From NCBI RefSeq assembly GCF_000427625.1, contig NZ_KE386569.1, positions 869,376 to 933,375 of the forward strand: a stretch of DNA of 64,000 nt. The letters run 5' to 3'. Source of the stretch: Methylobacter luteus IMV-B-3098 (lineage in GTDB: Bacteria > Pseudomonadota > Gammaproteobacteria > Methylococcales > Methylomonadaceae). Position 1 is the stretch's first letter; each line of letters begins with the position of its first letter. Shown one piece after another: positions 29,177 through 38,670 of the stretch. The position numbers were made by a program, and so were the translations under genes. The notes beneath the pieces are model-generated. The model was not told the origin of the DNA. It made no database searches and saw only the letters and a program-made list of their open reading frames with translations.

Positions 29177-29330
29177 AAAGCGATGGCATGTAGGAAACCT
29201 GCCGGCACTCCAGCCACAGCAGGCAAGCTTGCTTGACGAGCATGCGGAGAAACCTGTTTTATCTACATTCGTTTAAATTTTGCGGCAGAACCTCGGCAGA
29301 TTAACTTTTGGTCATCTGGCTATTTTGGCG

Positions 29331-30320
29331 CTAGATGTTTAGTCCCACGATGTGCAGGATGGGGTCGATTCTGAAGCGATCAGGGTCTTTTGTCCAGATC
29401 TGACAGATGTATTCGTAGGGTGTCAGCCCTTTGAGCATTTTGAGCCGCTTGGCGAAGTTGTAAGCCATAACGAACGCGTGCAGATGTTGCTTGAGTTGAT
29501 CATGTGAGCCGTAGTGATACTGTTTTACAGTCGCCTCTTTGAGCGTTCGATTCATGCGTTCGACTTGGCCGTTTGTCCATGGATACTTAGGTTTTGTCAG
29601 CCGGTGATCAATATCGTTCTTAGCGCAAGCCAGTTCAAAGGCATGTGCACGGAAGATATGCCCGGCCTCCAAAGCCTCTTTGAGATCTTTTGCAGTGGAA
29701 TGCCGATTGCCCGGTGTGGTGAAGTGCGTTCCGTTGTCGGTGAGAATGGTGTGGATTTTGTAAGGAACGGCGATGATAAGCTCTTGCAGAAAGTTTCCCG
29801 CAATTTGACGGGTTGCCGTCTCGTGAAGTTGTACGAAGACAAACTTGGACGTACGATCAATGGCAACAAACATGTAGAGCTTGCCCTCCTCAGTGCGCAC
29901 TTCGGCGATATCGATATGAAAGTAGCCGATCGGATAGTCTTTGAATTTCTTTTTATCTGTGGCGTCTTTTGTATCCGGTAGGCGACTTATCCCATGCCGC
30001 TGGTAACAACGATGTAGAGATGACCGTGTCAGATGAGGAATGCTGGCTTGTAAACTGTAAAGGCAGTCGTCTAAAGACAGGAGAGTATGCTGCCGAAAGG
30101 CGACGCAGGCGGCTTCCTCCTCTTTTGTCAGAACTGTTGAGCGAACCTCTTTGGGACCCATCGGGGCATCTTGAACCGTTTGCCGCTTGCGCCATTTGGC
30201 AACCGTTTTCGGGTTGATCCCGTGTCGAGCCGCCAGTTTGTTCAGGCTCTCTTGACTATGTTGTATCGCTCGACGCACCGCCTCTGTCGTGCGGGCGCAT
30301 CCGTGTAAAACTTGTCCCAT
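29331..30320 (-). CDS. IS481-family transposase
   Basis: The 329-residue protein has an N-terminal helix-turn-helix (SLNKLAARHGINPKTVAKWRKR, about residues 25-47). An rve-type DDE integrase core follows, with FHIDIAEVRTEEGKLYMFVAID, HTILTDNGTHFTT and WTNGQVERMNRTLKEATVKQY giving the D, D and E blocks. It looks intact. The stop codon lies 3 bp outside the left terminal repeat, so the last residues depend on the insertion site. Confidence 0.93.
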   Translation of the reverse strand: MGQVLHGCARTTEAVRRAIQHSQESLNKLAARHGINPKTVAKWRKRQTVQDAPMGPKEVRSTVLTKEEEAACVAFRQHTLLSLDDCLYSLQASIPHLTRSSLHRCYQRHGISRLPDTKDATDKKKFKDYPIGYFHIDIAEVRTEEGKLYMFVAIDRTSKFVFVQLHETATRQIAGNFLQELIIAVPYKIHTILTDNGTHFTTPGNRHSTAKDLKEALEAGHIFRAHAFELACAKNDIDHRLTKPKYPWTNGQVERMNRTLKEATVKQYHYGSHDQLKQHLHAFVMAYNFAKRLKMLKGLTPYEYICQIWTKDPDRFRIDPILHIVGLNI

Positions 30321-30376
30321 AGTTCCTCCCGTTGTAGCTGGCTATACTTTACACCAGCACATCGTGGGACTAAACA
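29336..30376 (-). mobile_element. IS481-family insertion sequence
   Basis: Ends are TGTTTAGTCCCACGATGTGC (29336-29355) and its exact inverse at 30357-30376, giving 1041 bp. Flanks GCTAGA (29330-29335) and GTTAGA (30377-30382) look like a 6-bp target duplication with one change. The right flank runs straight into a truncated sulfatase-modifying gene whose 5' part is not found on the left, so an adjacent deletion is likely. Confidence 0.88.
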
Positions 30377-30381
30377 GTTAG

Positions 30382-30969
30382 AGCCCTTATCCGTGGTGGC
30401 GTTATCAAAAAGGGGCCAATTGGCGGCATCCCGATGGCGGCGAACGCCTTGCACCGGCCAATTACCCGGTGACGTTGGTTACCTTGCTTGATGCGCAAGC
30501 CTATGCCCGCTGGTTGGGGAGCGACTTACCCACGGAAGCGGAATGGGAATACGCTGCCAAGCTGGGTAACCAGGGTAGCAAGCTGGAGCAAGAACCCCGC
30601 GACGGCCATGGGAAACCGCTAGCCAATTTTTGGCAAGGCCAGTTTCCGCGGCACAACAGCAACGAAGACGGCCATGTTGGCCTGGCGCCCGTGGGTTGTT
30701 ATCCCGCTAACGCCGCCAAGCTTTACGACATGATCGGCAACGCCTGGGAACAAACCAGGGATATTTACACGGCCTCGCATCACTCTCCCGCCCCGCCACT
30801 GTTTGTCGTCACCGACGTCAGCCCGATGCAGCCGATGGTCGTTAAAGGGGGCTCGCATCTGTGCGGACGTGATTTTTGTGTGCGCTATCGGCCATCGGCA
30901 AGGGAAGCCCATGAGGCAAACTTGCCGATAGCCCATATCGGCTTCCGTACCGTGCAGCGGGAGCGCTAG
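30382..30969 (+). pseudogene. Formylglycine-generating enzyme-like protein, 5' truncated by IS481
   Basis: In-frame coding resumes directly beside the insertion sequence as SPYPWWRYQKGANWRHPDGG and continues LPTEAEWEYAAK, MIGNAWEQT and the terminal HIGFRTV, for 195 residues. This is the C-terminal two-thirds of an FGE-sulfatase domain. Both active-site cysteines of true formylglycine-generating enzymes are kept in GGSHLCGRDFCVRYR, so the parent gene probably oxidised a sulfatase cysteine to formylglycine. No start is evident except an internal GTG at 30469. No sulfatase gene is seen in the window. Confidence 0.78.
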
Positions 30970-31002
30970 CACTTTTACACGGCACTTGCTTATCCCTGAC
31001 AA

Positions 31003-31830
31003 TTGATCGTGACCGCCGACTGTGACACCGTATCCTTCCATTGCAACGCCTGCGACGCGTCAACCGCCACAAACAGGGCGAACAACTTATCGCGGCCAAC
31101 ACCCATTACACGCTTACCGGCGAGGACATCCAGCAACCAATGCCCGGCATTGGGCGCCGATAACCGCTGCACCATTCATGATCGTCATAAACCCGCCATG
31201 TGTGGCATGGTGCCTTTTGATGCGCTTTACCCCGATCCATTGCAGCATATCGTGCTGCTCAACAGGCGGTTTGACGCTGACTGTATTGTTGCAGGGAAAC
31301 ATGTTGAATTTCCGGTAGTGATTAAACAGCGACAAATAGTCAGCGATGACTTTGAAAATGCCTTGAGCAAACGCCGTGAGGCATTACGTCAAGATAAGCA
31401 ATGGTGGGGAAATACGGTTTTTTCCCGGCTACAACGAGAACTACTGGGCAATTCGGCGCAAGATAACCGCATTCCAGCCAATGACGAACTACTGTCTTTT
31501 TCCATTATTCTCGCTTTGCAGGCACTGGCCAGCATATCCGAAACAACCAACACCCGCTGCTTACAGTATGTCGATAGCCAGCTTGCCTTGATAGACGCCA
31601 AAATCGCCCGGGCACTGGCAAGAAAATCAGCCAGCGACAAAAAAACCACCCGGCTGTTTCGTTCCTTTCGCGACGCATATTTAAAGTTTCGCCCGCAATT
31701 ACTGGCAAATCAGCATTGTGATCGAAATGACGGCTGGCGACACGAGTGTTGGATCTATCCCATCAACTTGACAATCCCTATCCCGCATCGGATGCTTTGG
31801 CGGCTACATGGCGCGGCCAAAGCGACTTGA
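31003..31830 (+). pseudogene. YkgJ-like cysteine-cluster protein, frameshifted
   Basis: A 275-codon frame contains FHCNAC near the start and later NQCPALGADNRCTIHDRHKPAMCGMVPFDA, the Cys pattern of YkgJ-family putative metal-binding proteins. Between them the natural sequence appears in a different frame (RRVNRHKQGEQLIAANTHYTLTGEDIQQ, about 31060-31140). Two compensating shifts, and probably a small deletion of a second Cys pair, have therefore occurred. The C-terminus overlaps the end of the opposite efflux gene by 53 bp. Function of the family is unclear. Confidence 0.55.
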
Positions 31831-34800
31831 TCCAGTTATTGAAATCATCCAGATAGGTATACGCTACCGGAATCACCAACAAACTGAGAAAGGTGGAGGT
31901 CACCAGTCCGCCAATCACGGCGATCGCCATCGGGCTGCGGAAGGATACGTCCGAACCTCCCGCGCCAATCGCAATCGGCAGCATGCCGGCACCCATCGCG
32001 ATGGTGGTCATGACGATAGGGCGGGCACGCTTCCGGCAGGCATCGAGCAGGGCATCCGCTTGGGACATGCCATGATCCCGCCGCGCAACGATGGCATACT
32101 CGACCAGCAAGATGGAATTCTTGGTGGCAATGCCCATCAGCATGATCAACCCGATCAGGGACGGCATGGAAAAGGCTTTACCGGCCAATAGCAGCGCCAC
32201 AAAGCCGCCGCCGAAAGAAAGCGGCAGCGCAGCCAGGATGGTGATCGGTTGCAGGAACTCTTTGAACAGCAGTATCAGCACGATGAATATACACAACACA
32301 CCAGTGAGCATGGCGAGGCCAAAGCTCGCGAAAAGCTCGGCCATCATTTCAGCATCACCAATATTGATCTGCCTTACCCCGGCGGGCAGATTGCGAATGC
32401 TCGGCAAGTTCTGCACGGCCTCCGTCACTTCTCCCAGAGGCAAGCCGGAGAGTTCGACTTCAAAATTGATATTGCGCGAGCGATCATAACGATCAATAAC
32501 CGCAGGTCCACTGGATAGCTCCAGATCGGCCACCTGATTCACCATCACCGATCCCGAGCCTGCCTTGCCTGATGGCACAGCTAGCCGTTCCAGTACCGAA
32601 AGGTCGCTTCGTCCATCCGCGGCCAGCCTCACCACCACCGGCACCTGGCGTTGGGCGAGATTGAGCTTGGGCAAAGACCAATCGTAATCGCCTAATGTGG
32701 CAATGCGCAGCGTTTCCGCGATAGCCGCGGTGGTGACGCCCAGATCGGCTGCACGGTCAAAATCCATGCGTACCGCGATTTCCGGCCTCACCAGCGCGGC
32801 GCTGGAGGCGATGCTGCCGAGGCCGGGGATGGTGCGAAGATCTCGTTCCACGTTACGGGCCGCAGTGCTTAAGGCCTGCGGATCATCGCCGCTCAGCACC
32901 AGAATGTATTTCTCGCCCGACCCGCCCAGGCCTACTTTGGTGCGCACGCCGGGCAGACTTTGCAGCGCCTGCCGGATGTCCTGCTCGATGACTTGCTTGC
33001 GCACGGGTCTGTCCTGTCGATTAGCCAGCAGAATCGTCAAGGTGGCTTTGCGCACTTCGCTGCCTTGCGAAGCGGCAAAAGGATCGCTGCCGGCTGAACC
33101 GCCGCCGATGGTGGTGTAAACCGATTTCACATAAGGCACGTTCGCCACCAGTTGACGGGCGGTTTCCGCCGAAGCCATGGTCTGGACAAGGGTCGCGCCG
33201 GGCGATAACTCGACGAAAACCTGGGTCTGCGGATTGTCATCCGGCGGGATGAACCCCGTGGGCAGCAACGGAATCAGAAACAGAGAGCCGATGAAAAAAG
33301 CCGCCGCCGCGGCTACCGTGGTCAGGCGATGTTTCAAGCACCAGGCCGCCAGTTTCATATAGTTTTGCATGATGCGCCCTTCCGGTGGCTCGGAGTGGCT
33401 GCTACCTTTCAACATATAAGCGGCCATCATCGGCGTCAACATTCGGGCCACTACCAGCGAAGCCAGCACAGCCAGCGCCGCTGTCCAGCCGAATTGCTTG
33501 AAGAAGCGCCCGGCAACACCGCTCATGAAGGCCGTGGGCAGAAATACCGCGACCAGTGCGAACGTGGTGGCAACCACCGCCAGGCCGATTTCATCCGCCG
33601 CCTGCATGGCCGCCTGATAGGGCGTTTTGCCCATACGCAAGTGGCGCACGATGTTTTCCACTTCGACGATGGCGTCGTCCACCAGAATGCCGACCACCAG
33701 CGATAACGACAGCAATGTGATCCCGTTCAGGGAAAAACCGAAATACTCCATGCCCCAAAAGGCCGGAATTATCGACAGCGGCAGGGCTACGGCGGAGATG
33801 AAAGTCGCCCGCCAATCCTTTAAAAACAGCCATACGACCAATACGGCCAGCAAGGCGCCCTCGTAGAGCATGATCATGGAACCCTGGAATTCTTCTTGGA
33901 CCGGGGTGACGAAATTGAACGCTTCAGTAAATTCTATATCCGGGTTGGAAAGCCGTAATTCCGCCAACGCTTTTTGCACGCCCGCGCCTACCTCCACGTC
34001 GCTGGCGCCCCGGCTGCGCGTGACTTCAAAACCCACCACGGGTTTGCCGTTAAGCAAAGCCTGCGACCGGGGTTCAGCCACAGTGTCTTCAATCGTGGCG
34101 ACCTGGTCGAGCCGAATACTGCGGCCGTCTGCCAGAGAGAGTTGCAGCGGCCGCATTTCGTCCACCGACGCAACATTGGCCAAGGTGCGCACTGGCTGCT
34201 CGCCGCTGCCCAGATTGGTACGGCCGCCGGCACTTTCTCTTTGTATCTCGCGCAGCTGGCGGGAAATATCGGCAGCCGTCGCGCCCAATGATTGCAGTTT
34301 GACCGGGTCCAGGGCAATGGTGACTTCCCGGCTGGCGCCGCCAACCCGGTTAACCGCGCCCACGCCGCGCACACTGAGCAACTTTTTGGCAACCGTGTCT
34401 TCCACAAACCAGGAGAGCGCTTCGTCATCGCGCTGGGCGGAAGCGACAGTAAACGCCAGAATCGGGGAACCGGCCAAATCCAGCTTGGTAACGACCGGGT
34501 CGCGCAAATCGCCGGGCAGGTCGGCGCGCACTTTGGAAACAGCGGAGCGCACATCGTCCAAAGCTTCCTGCACGGGTTTTTCCAGACGGAATTCGGCAGT
34601 AATAGTGACGCTGCCGTCCTGCACTTTAGTGGTGATGTGTTTTAGGCCCTGCAAGGTGGCGATAGCGTTTTCGATTTTACGCGCCACCTCGGTTTCCAGC
34701 TGGGAGGGCGAGGCGCCGGGCAGGGAGGCCGAGACCGTCACGGTTGGCAAGTCCAGGTCCGGGAAATTCTGAACCTTCATCGACTGAAAGCTCAACATCC

Positions 34801-34873
34801 CTCCGAAGCTCAGCATTACAAACAGCATCATCGCCGGAATGGGGTTGCGGATACACCAGGCAGAGACGTTCAT
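31778..34873 (-). CDS. RND efflux pump inner-membrane transporter (HAE1 type)
   Basis: The 1031-residue protein has the AcrB/MdtB-type layout: N-terminal TM1 (PIPAMMLFVMLSFGGMLSF), a porter domain, then TM2-6 with the proton-relay pair Asp399-Asp400 in LVVGILVDDAIVEVENIV. A second porter half and TM7-12 follow. It couples proton influx to drug or metabolite export. It overlaps the membrane-fusion gene by ATGA and is the last gene of the tetR-OMF-MFP-RND operon. The substrate is unknown. Confidence 0.94.
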   Translation of the reverse strand: MNVSAWCIRNPIPAMMLFVMLSFGGMLSFQSMKVQNFPDLDLPTVTVSASLPGASPSQLETEVARKIENAIATLQGLKHITTKVQDGSVTITAEFRLEKPVQEALDDVRSAVSKVRADLPGDLRDPVVTKLDLAGSPILAFTVASAQRDDEALSWFVEDTVAKKLLSVRGVGAVNRVGGASREVTIALDPVKLQSLGATAADISRQLREIQRESAGGRTNLGSGEQPVRTLANVASVDEMRPLQLSLADGRSIRLDQVATIEDTVAEPRSQALLNGKPVVGFEVTRSRGASDVEVGAGVQKALAELRLSNPDIEFTEAFNFVTPVQEEFQGSMIMLYEGALLAVLVVWLFLKDWRATFISAVALPLSIIPAFWGMEYFGFSLNGITLLSLSLVVGILVDDAIVEVENIVRHLRMGKTPYQAAMQAADEIGLAVVATTFALVAVFLPTAFMSGVAGRFFKQFGWTAALAVLASLVVARMLTPMMAAYMLKGSSHSEPPEGRIMQNYMKLAAWCLKHRLTTVAAAAAFFIGSLFLIPLLPTGFIPPDDNPQTQVFVELSPGATLVQTMASAETARQLVANVPYVKSVYTTIGGGSAGSDPFAASQGSEVRKATLTILLANRQDRPVRKQVIEQDIRQALQSLPGVRTKVGLGGSGEKYILVLSGDDPQALSTAARNVERDLRTIPGLGSIASSAALVRPEIAVRMDFDRAADLGVTTAAIAETLRIATLGDYDWSLPKLNLAQRQVPVVVRLAADGRSDLSVLERLAVPSGKAGSGSVMVNQVADLELSSGPAVIDRYDRSRNINFEVELSGLPLGEVTEAVQNLPSIRNLPAGVRQINIGDAEMMAELFASFGLAMLTGVLCIFIVLILLFKEFLQPITILAALPLSFGGGFVALLLAGKAFSMPSLIGLIMLMGIATKNSILLVEYAIVARRDHGMSQADALLDACRKRARPIVMTTIAMGAGMLPIAIGAGGSDVSFRSPMAIAVIGGLVTSTFLSLLVIPVAYTYLDDFNNWIKSLWPRHVAAKASDAG

Positions 34874-36006
34874 TGCCGCATCGCCCGCACAGTATCCTGC
34901 TGCACCATCCGCACAACATCGCCATCGGCCAGGAAGGAGGCGCCGCTGGCTACCAGGCGATCATCCGGCTGAAGTCCCGAGCGTATTTCCAGGCTATCAC
35001 CGGTTCTTCGACCCAACTGCACCTTGACCTGAGTCACTTTAGTCAGTTCGCCGTTTTGCTCGCCCAGTTTGAATACATAGCTGAAGCCTTCCCGCAGGGA
35101 AATCGCATCCTGAGGAACAAGGAGACCGGTGTTGATGCCGATTTCGAATTCACCCCGGGCGAACATCCCCGCGCGTAGACCATGTTGTGCAGCGTCGGGT
35201 AAATCCACATAGACCAGACCATTGCGGCTCTTGACATCCAGGGTCGGCGCCAGTGAGCGAATCTTGCCCTTGATGCTGCCGACATTGGGCACCTCGACGC
35301 TGACAGTGATGCCGGGCCTGAGTTGCGCCATTTCGGCGGCAGTGACTTCGCCCCGCCATTCCAGCCGGTTTTGCCGGACCATGCGAAACAATTCCTGTCC
35401 CTTTGCAGCGACCGCCCCCAAGGTGGCGCTACGGGAAGAGATAACGCCATCGTCGCTGGCTAACACCCGCGTATATTTCAGCCGCAGCAACTGCGAATCC
35501 AACTGCGCTTTGGCTGACTGCATTTTGGCCCTGGCGGTCTTTTCGCCGGTGAGATATTGGTTCACTTGCTGGCTGCTTAGTGCCCCGGAATCCGAAATCT
35601 GTTTTGCCCGTTCGGCGTTATCTCGCGCATCGGCCAAATTTGCCTCGGCTTCGGCTAGCGCCGCCCGGCTTTGGGCGACATCCGCCAAAACGCTTTCGTC
35701 AGAAAAAACTGCGAGAACCTGCCCTTTTCTTACTGCTTCGCCCACCTGCACATTTACCTCGGTCAAACGCAGGTCGCTTACTTCAGCGCCAATAATGGCC
35801 TCCTGCCATGCCGCTATCGAACCGTTGGCAGTCAGTGTCATAGGAATATCGCGCATGACAGGCTGGATTGCCGAAACATTGAGCGCAGGCTTGGGTGCGG
35901 AAGATGTGTTGGCGGCGGCAGGCTCGTTGCTGCATCCGGCAATAATACCAAAGCCGATCAGCACGCTTAAGGCTGTCAGAAGAGCGCCTATTTTTCCTTT
36001 TGTCAT
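34870..36006 (-). CDS. RND periplasmic adaptor (membrane fusion lipoprotein)
   Basis: The 378-residue protein starts with a lipoprotein signal (ALLTALSVLIGFGIIAGC, Cys25). The HlyD/AcrA order follows: IIGAEVSDLRLTEVNVQVGEAVRKGQVLAVF (lipoyl half), a coiled-coil hairpin (about 110-165), VISSRSATLGAVAAKGQELFRMV (second lipoyl half), then beta-barrel and proximal domains. It links the transporter to the outer-membrane channel. It overlaps both neighbours by ATGA, so the three pump genes are translated in sequence. Confidence 0.93.
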   Translation of the reverse strand: MTKGKIGALLTALSVLIGFGIIAGCSNEPAAANTSSAPKPALNVSAIQPVMRDIPMTLTANGSIAAWQEAIIGAEVSDLRLTEVNVQVGEAVRKGQVLAVFSDESVLADVAQSRAALAEAEANLADARDNAERAKQISDSGALSSQQVNQYLTGEKTARAKMQSAKAQLDSQLLRLKYTRVLASDDGVISSRSATLGAVAAKGQELFRMVRQNRLEWRGEVTAAEMAQLRPGITVSVEVPNVGSIKGKIRSLAPTLDVKSRNGLVYVDLPDAAQHGLRAGMFARGEFEIGINTGLLVPQDAISLREGFSYVFKLGEQNGELTKVTQVKVQLGRRTGDSLEIRSGLQPDDRLVASGASFLADGDVVRMVQQDTVRAMRQ

Positions 36007-37565
36007 GATTTTCCTCCGGTGAAATCGCCTTGATGATTTAAAAATTGATCTGTTTTCTCGGATTTGCCGTCGCCCGGAGCAGGAGACGCCGCCGCGTCAA
36101 CTTTCCGGGTATGTCCCGGTTCATCCCAGCTACCGCCGGCCGCGCGGTAGAGGGCAATCCAGGCGCTCACCTGTTCCTGCTCCAGTTCTTTCACGGCCAT
36201 TTCAGCGGACAGGACGTTGCGCCGGGCCGTTTCGACATCGATCAGGCTGCCTAAGCCGGTTTGGTAAAGCTGCTGGACAGCCAGAAAATTTGTTCGATAA
36301 CCGGAGACGGCTTTGTGGGACTGCGGCAGACGCTCGACGACGCTGTTCAAACGCACCAGGGCATCCTCTACTTCTTTTACCGCTGTGCGCACCTTGCTGC
36401 GAAATTTACTTTCGGCGGCCTGATACTGGATTCGGGCCACTTCAACATCGGCAGCCCGCTTGCCCGCATCGAACAGCGGCAGGCTCAGCGTCGGACCGAT
36501 TGACCAGGTTTCCGCGAGAAAAAATGCCGCCCCGTTCATGTTTTGCAACGTTGGCGTGATGTTTCCGGACAGGCTCAGCTTCGGAAACCGTTTGGCCTGC
36601 TCGACGCCGATTTTGGCGCTGGCCTCCGCGACATCGCGCTCGGCGGCGGCCACGTCGGGCCGTTGCAGCAATACACGAGCGGGCAGGGAATCAATTCGGA
36701 ATGCCGCCGGGCTGGGCAGCTTTGCTGCCCAGCCCGGCGCTTCGGTCAATAATTTACGCACTTCCGTTTCTTCCAGGGCAGTCATTGCGACTAGACCTTT
36801 TATCGAACGCTCGCATTGCGCCTGTTGTTGCAGCAACGTTCTGTTGCCTTCGGCGACGCTGGCATTGGCAAGCGCAACGTCCCCCGGCGCGCGAAATCCC
36901 GCTTTGCCTGCGATTTCCGAGAGCCTGGCCGATTCCCGGCGCGAATCGGTATCGGCCTTCAGTATTTGCACTTGAGCCTCACAATAACGATACTCCAGAT
37001 AAGCATTGGCGACTTCCACTGCCACCGCCACGCGGGCATCGTGCCAGGACGCATTTCTCGATTCCAGCTGACTGAGAGCCGCCTCCTCCTGGCGCGCCAG
37101 GCCGCCGAAAAGATCGATTTCCCAACTGGATTGCAGCCCGAACGGGAATTGGTTCCATATGAACGGAGTTCCCCCGAAGGAAGCGGAGGAGCGTGTGGCG
37201 CTTGTTTTGAAATCTAAAGCGGGCAACAACGCGCCCTCGGCGCCGACGAGGTTGGCTCTGGCTTGCTCGATGCGTGCTCTGGCATCGGCCACGGAGTCGC
37301 TGACTTGTTGGGCTGCTGCTAAAAAGCGATTCAGGACCGGGTCCTGAAAACGATCCCACCACCGGCTTAAGTCCATCGGGTCGCCCTGGTGCGCAACGGG
37401 CAGGTTATTCTCATCAGGCTGGGGTGCCTGCCAGTTGGCCGCCGTCGGCAAGGGCGCAGTCTGGTAATCCGGCCCCACCGTGGTCAGCAAACCGCCGGAG
37501 CCGCACGCGGAAAGCAGCAAAGACAGAAGACTCGGACTCAGTGGCCGCGGATTATTATTGCTCAT
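36003..37565 (-). CDS. Outer-membrane efflux lipoprotein (NodT/OprM type)
   Basis: From the ATG at 37565 the product has 520 residues with a lipobox (SLLLSACGSGG, Cys20). Two OEP repeats follow: the first from MDLSRWWDRFQDPVLNRFLAAA, the second from LLQRPDVAAAERDVAEASAKIGV. The repeated long helices build the trimeric tunnel to the cell exterior. This start overlaps the end of tetR by 11 bp and is preferred over an upstream start at 37649 that lies inside tetR. The C-terminal tail (KVDAAASPAPGDGKSEK) is longer than usual. Confidence 0.9.
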   Translation of the reverse strand: MSNNNPRPLSPSLLSLLLSACGSGGLLTTVGPDYQTAPLPTAANWQAPQPDENNLPVAHQGDPMDLSRWWDRFQDPVLNRFLAAAQQVSDSVADARARIEQARANLVGAEGALLPALDFKTSATRSSASFGGTPFIWNQFPFGLQSSWEIDLFGGLARQEEAALSQLESRNASWHDARVAVAVEVANAYLEYRYCEAQVQILKADTDSRRESARLSEIAGKAGFRAPGDVALANASVAEGNRTLLQQQAQCERSIKGLVAMTALEETEVRKLLTEAPGWAAKLPSPAAFRIDSLPARVLLQRPDVAAAERDVAEASAKIGVEQAKRFPKLSLSGNITPTLQNMNGAAFFLAETWSIGPTLSLPLFDAGKRAADVEVARIQYQAAESKFRSKVRTAVKEVEDALVRLNSVVERLPQSHKAVSGYRTNFLAVQQLYQTGLGSLIDVETARRNVLSAEMAVKELEQEQVSAWIALYRAAGGSWDEPGHTRKVDAAASPAPGDGKSEKTDQFLNHQGDFTGGKS

Positions 37566-38223
37566 GCCTTGCCTCTTGTACGCGGCGCCGGACCTCGCCT
37601 TCGACCATCGACACGGCGTAACCGGCCAGACGTTCCGCCAGCACATCAATCGCTTTGGAGGTATTCAGCACTTGCGGTGAAATGGCCGAAACAACCTCTT
37701 GCCCGACATAAAAATACACGGCCATGCCAATGATGGAAAAAGCCAGTCGATGGACATCCGCATCTGTGCGCGGCAGGCCCAAATGTTGTTTGAGAATCGC
37801 AACGAGAGCGTCATGTTGCGGTTTGAGTTCGGCATCTATTTCCTGTTGCCGGCTCCCGGTCGGCTCGATCATTTCCCGGAAGTGCAGTTTCATCACCAGC
37901 CGGATCTGCTCGCCCTTTTTCAGGGGTTCAAGAAATTCCGCGAAAAACCTGCCAAGTGCTTCGGCCAGAGGCAGATCCAGGTATGTTGCGATATTGATGT
38001 AGCATTTTTTCTCACCCATGGGCTCGGTGAACACGGCACTATAAAGTCCGGCCTTATCGCCAAAGTAGTAGCGGATGGCCGAAATATTCGCCCCCGCCGC
38101 TTCACAGATTTCCCTGGTGGTGGCAGCCTCGAAACCTTTTTCGGCAAACAGGCGTAATGCCGAGGTGATGAGTCTGCTGCGCGCATCATGAGTTTCTGTT
38201 TCGGTGTTTTCGTTTTTTACCAT
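37555..38223 (-). CDS. TetR/CecR-family repressor of the efflux operon
   Basis: The 222-residue regulator has an N-terminal helix-turn-helix (LITSALRLFAEKGFEAATTREICEAAGANISAIRYYFGDKAGLY, about residues 17-60). Its C-terminal domain resembles DUF1956 of CecR/YbiH (LVMKLHFREMIEPTG, LAFSIIGMAVYFYVGQEVV). It is the first gene of an operon whose other members form a full RND pump. A perfect inverted repeat 33 bp upstream is the obvious autoregulatory operator. The inducer is not known. Confidence 0.9.
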   Translation of the reverse strand: MVKNENTETETHDARSRLITSALRLFAEKGFEAATTREICEAAGANISAIRYYFGDKAGLYSAVFTEPMGEKKCYINIATYLDLPLAEALGRFFAEFLEPLKKGEQIRLVMKLHFREMIEPTGSRQQEIDAELKPQHDALVAILKQHLGLPRTDADVHRLAFSIIGMAVYFYVGQEVVSAISPQVLNTSKAIDVLAERLAGYAVSMVEGEVRRRVQEARHEQ

Positions 38224-38255
38224 GCCGCCTCGGTGAATTGCTTGCCAAAAAATAA

Positions 38256-38298
38256 ATCAAACGATTGAATGATATCATGTCAATCAATCGTTTGATTG
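38256..38298. promoter_or_regulatory. Paired operator of the TetR-family regulator
   Basis: ATCAAACGATTGA (38256-38268) and TCAATCGTTTGAT (38284-38296) are exact inverse copies 15 bp apart. The right arm also contains the palindrome CAATC-GTTT-GATTG (38285-38298), and the left contains AATC-AAAC-GATT. There may therefore be two dimer sites rather than one. It lies 33 bp before the tetR start. Confidence 0.75.
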
Positions 38299-38480
38299 TC
38301 AATTTTGTGTATCCCTCGGAGGATTTATCGATAGCCGTAATCCGGTTGCTGAAAATTGGCCGGAACGAAGTTAATCTGGAAATCAACAGGGCAGCACTTG
38401 ATCAGTTTGGTTAACGCCGGGAAGGTATCATTAATCATATTACTTCCTCGATTTAGCGGCCATCCAGGCACTGCCCGTCG

Positions 38481-38594
38481 ATGACGCTGAAGGAACTGCG
38501 GCGCTGGCTGGAAGACGAACAAGGCTTAAGCATTTCGATCCCGGCCATTGACCCGTTTATCCGGCATATGCCGGGCCATCGCTATAAAGGATGA
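38481..38594 (+). pseudogene. IS630-like transposase fragment
   Basis: A 37-codon frame reads MTLKELRRWLEDEQGLSIS and then IPAIDPFIRHMPGHRYKG before a stop. It resembles the second DNA-binding helix-turn-helix of IS630-type transposases. No catalytic domain remains. Confidence 0.45.
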
Positions 38595-38603
38595 TTTTCC
38601 CAC

Positions 38604-38645
38604 GCAGGTGCGAATCCACTTGTGCCCTATGGGTATTTCGCACCT
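38604..38645. repeat. GCAG-headed REP element (GGTGCGAAT stem)
   Basis: GCAG replaces the usual GTAG. GGTGCGAAT (38607-38615) pairs with ATTTCGCACC (38635-38644) with one bulged T. The loop CCACTTGTGCCCTATGGGT is shared with the other members. Confidence 0.7.
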
Positions 38646-38670
38646 AACACTTCCCTGATTTATTCCATGC

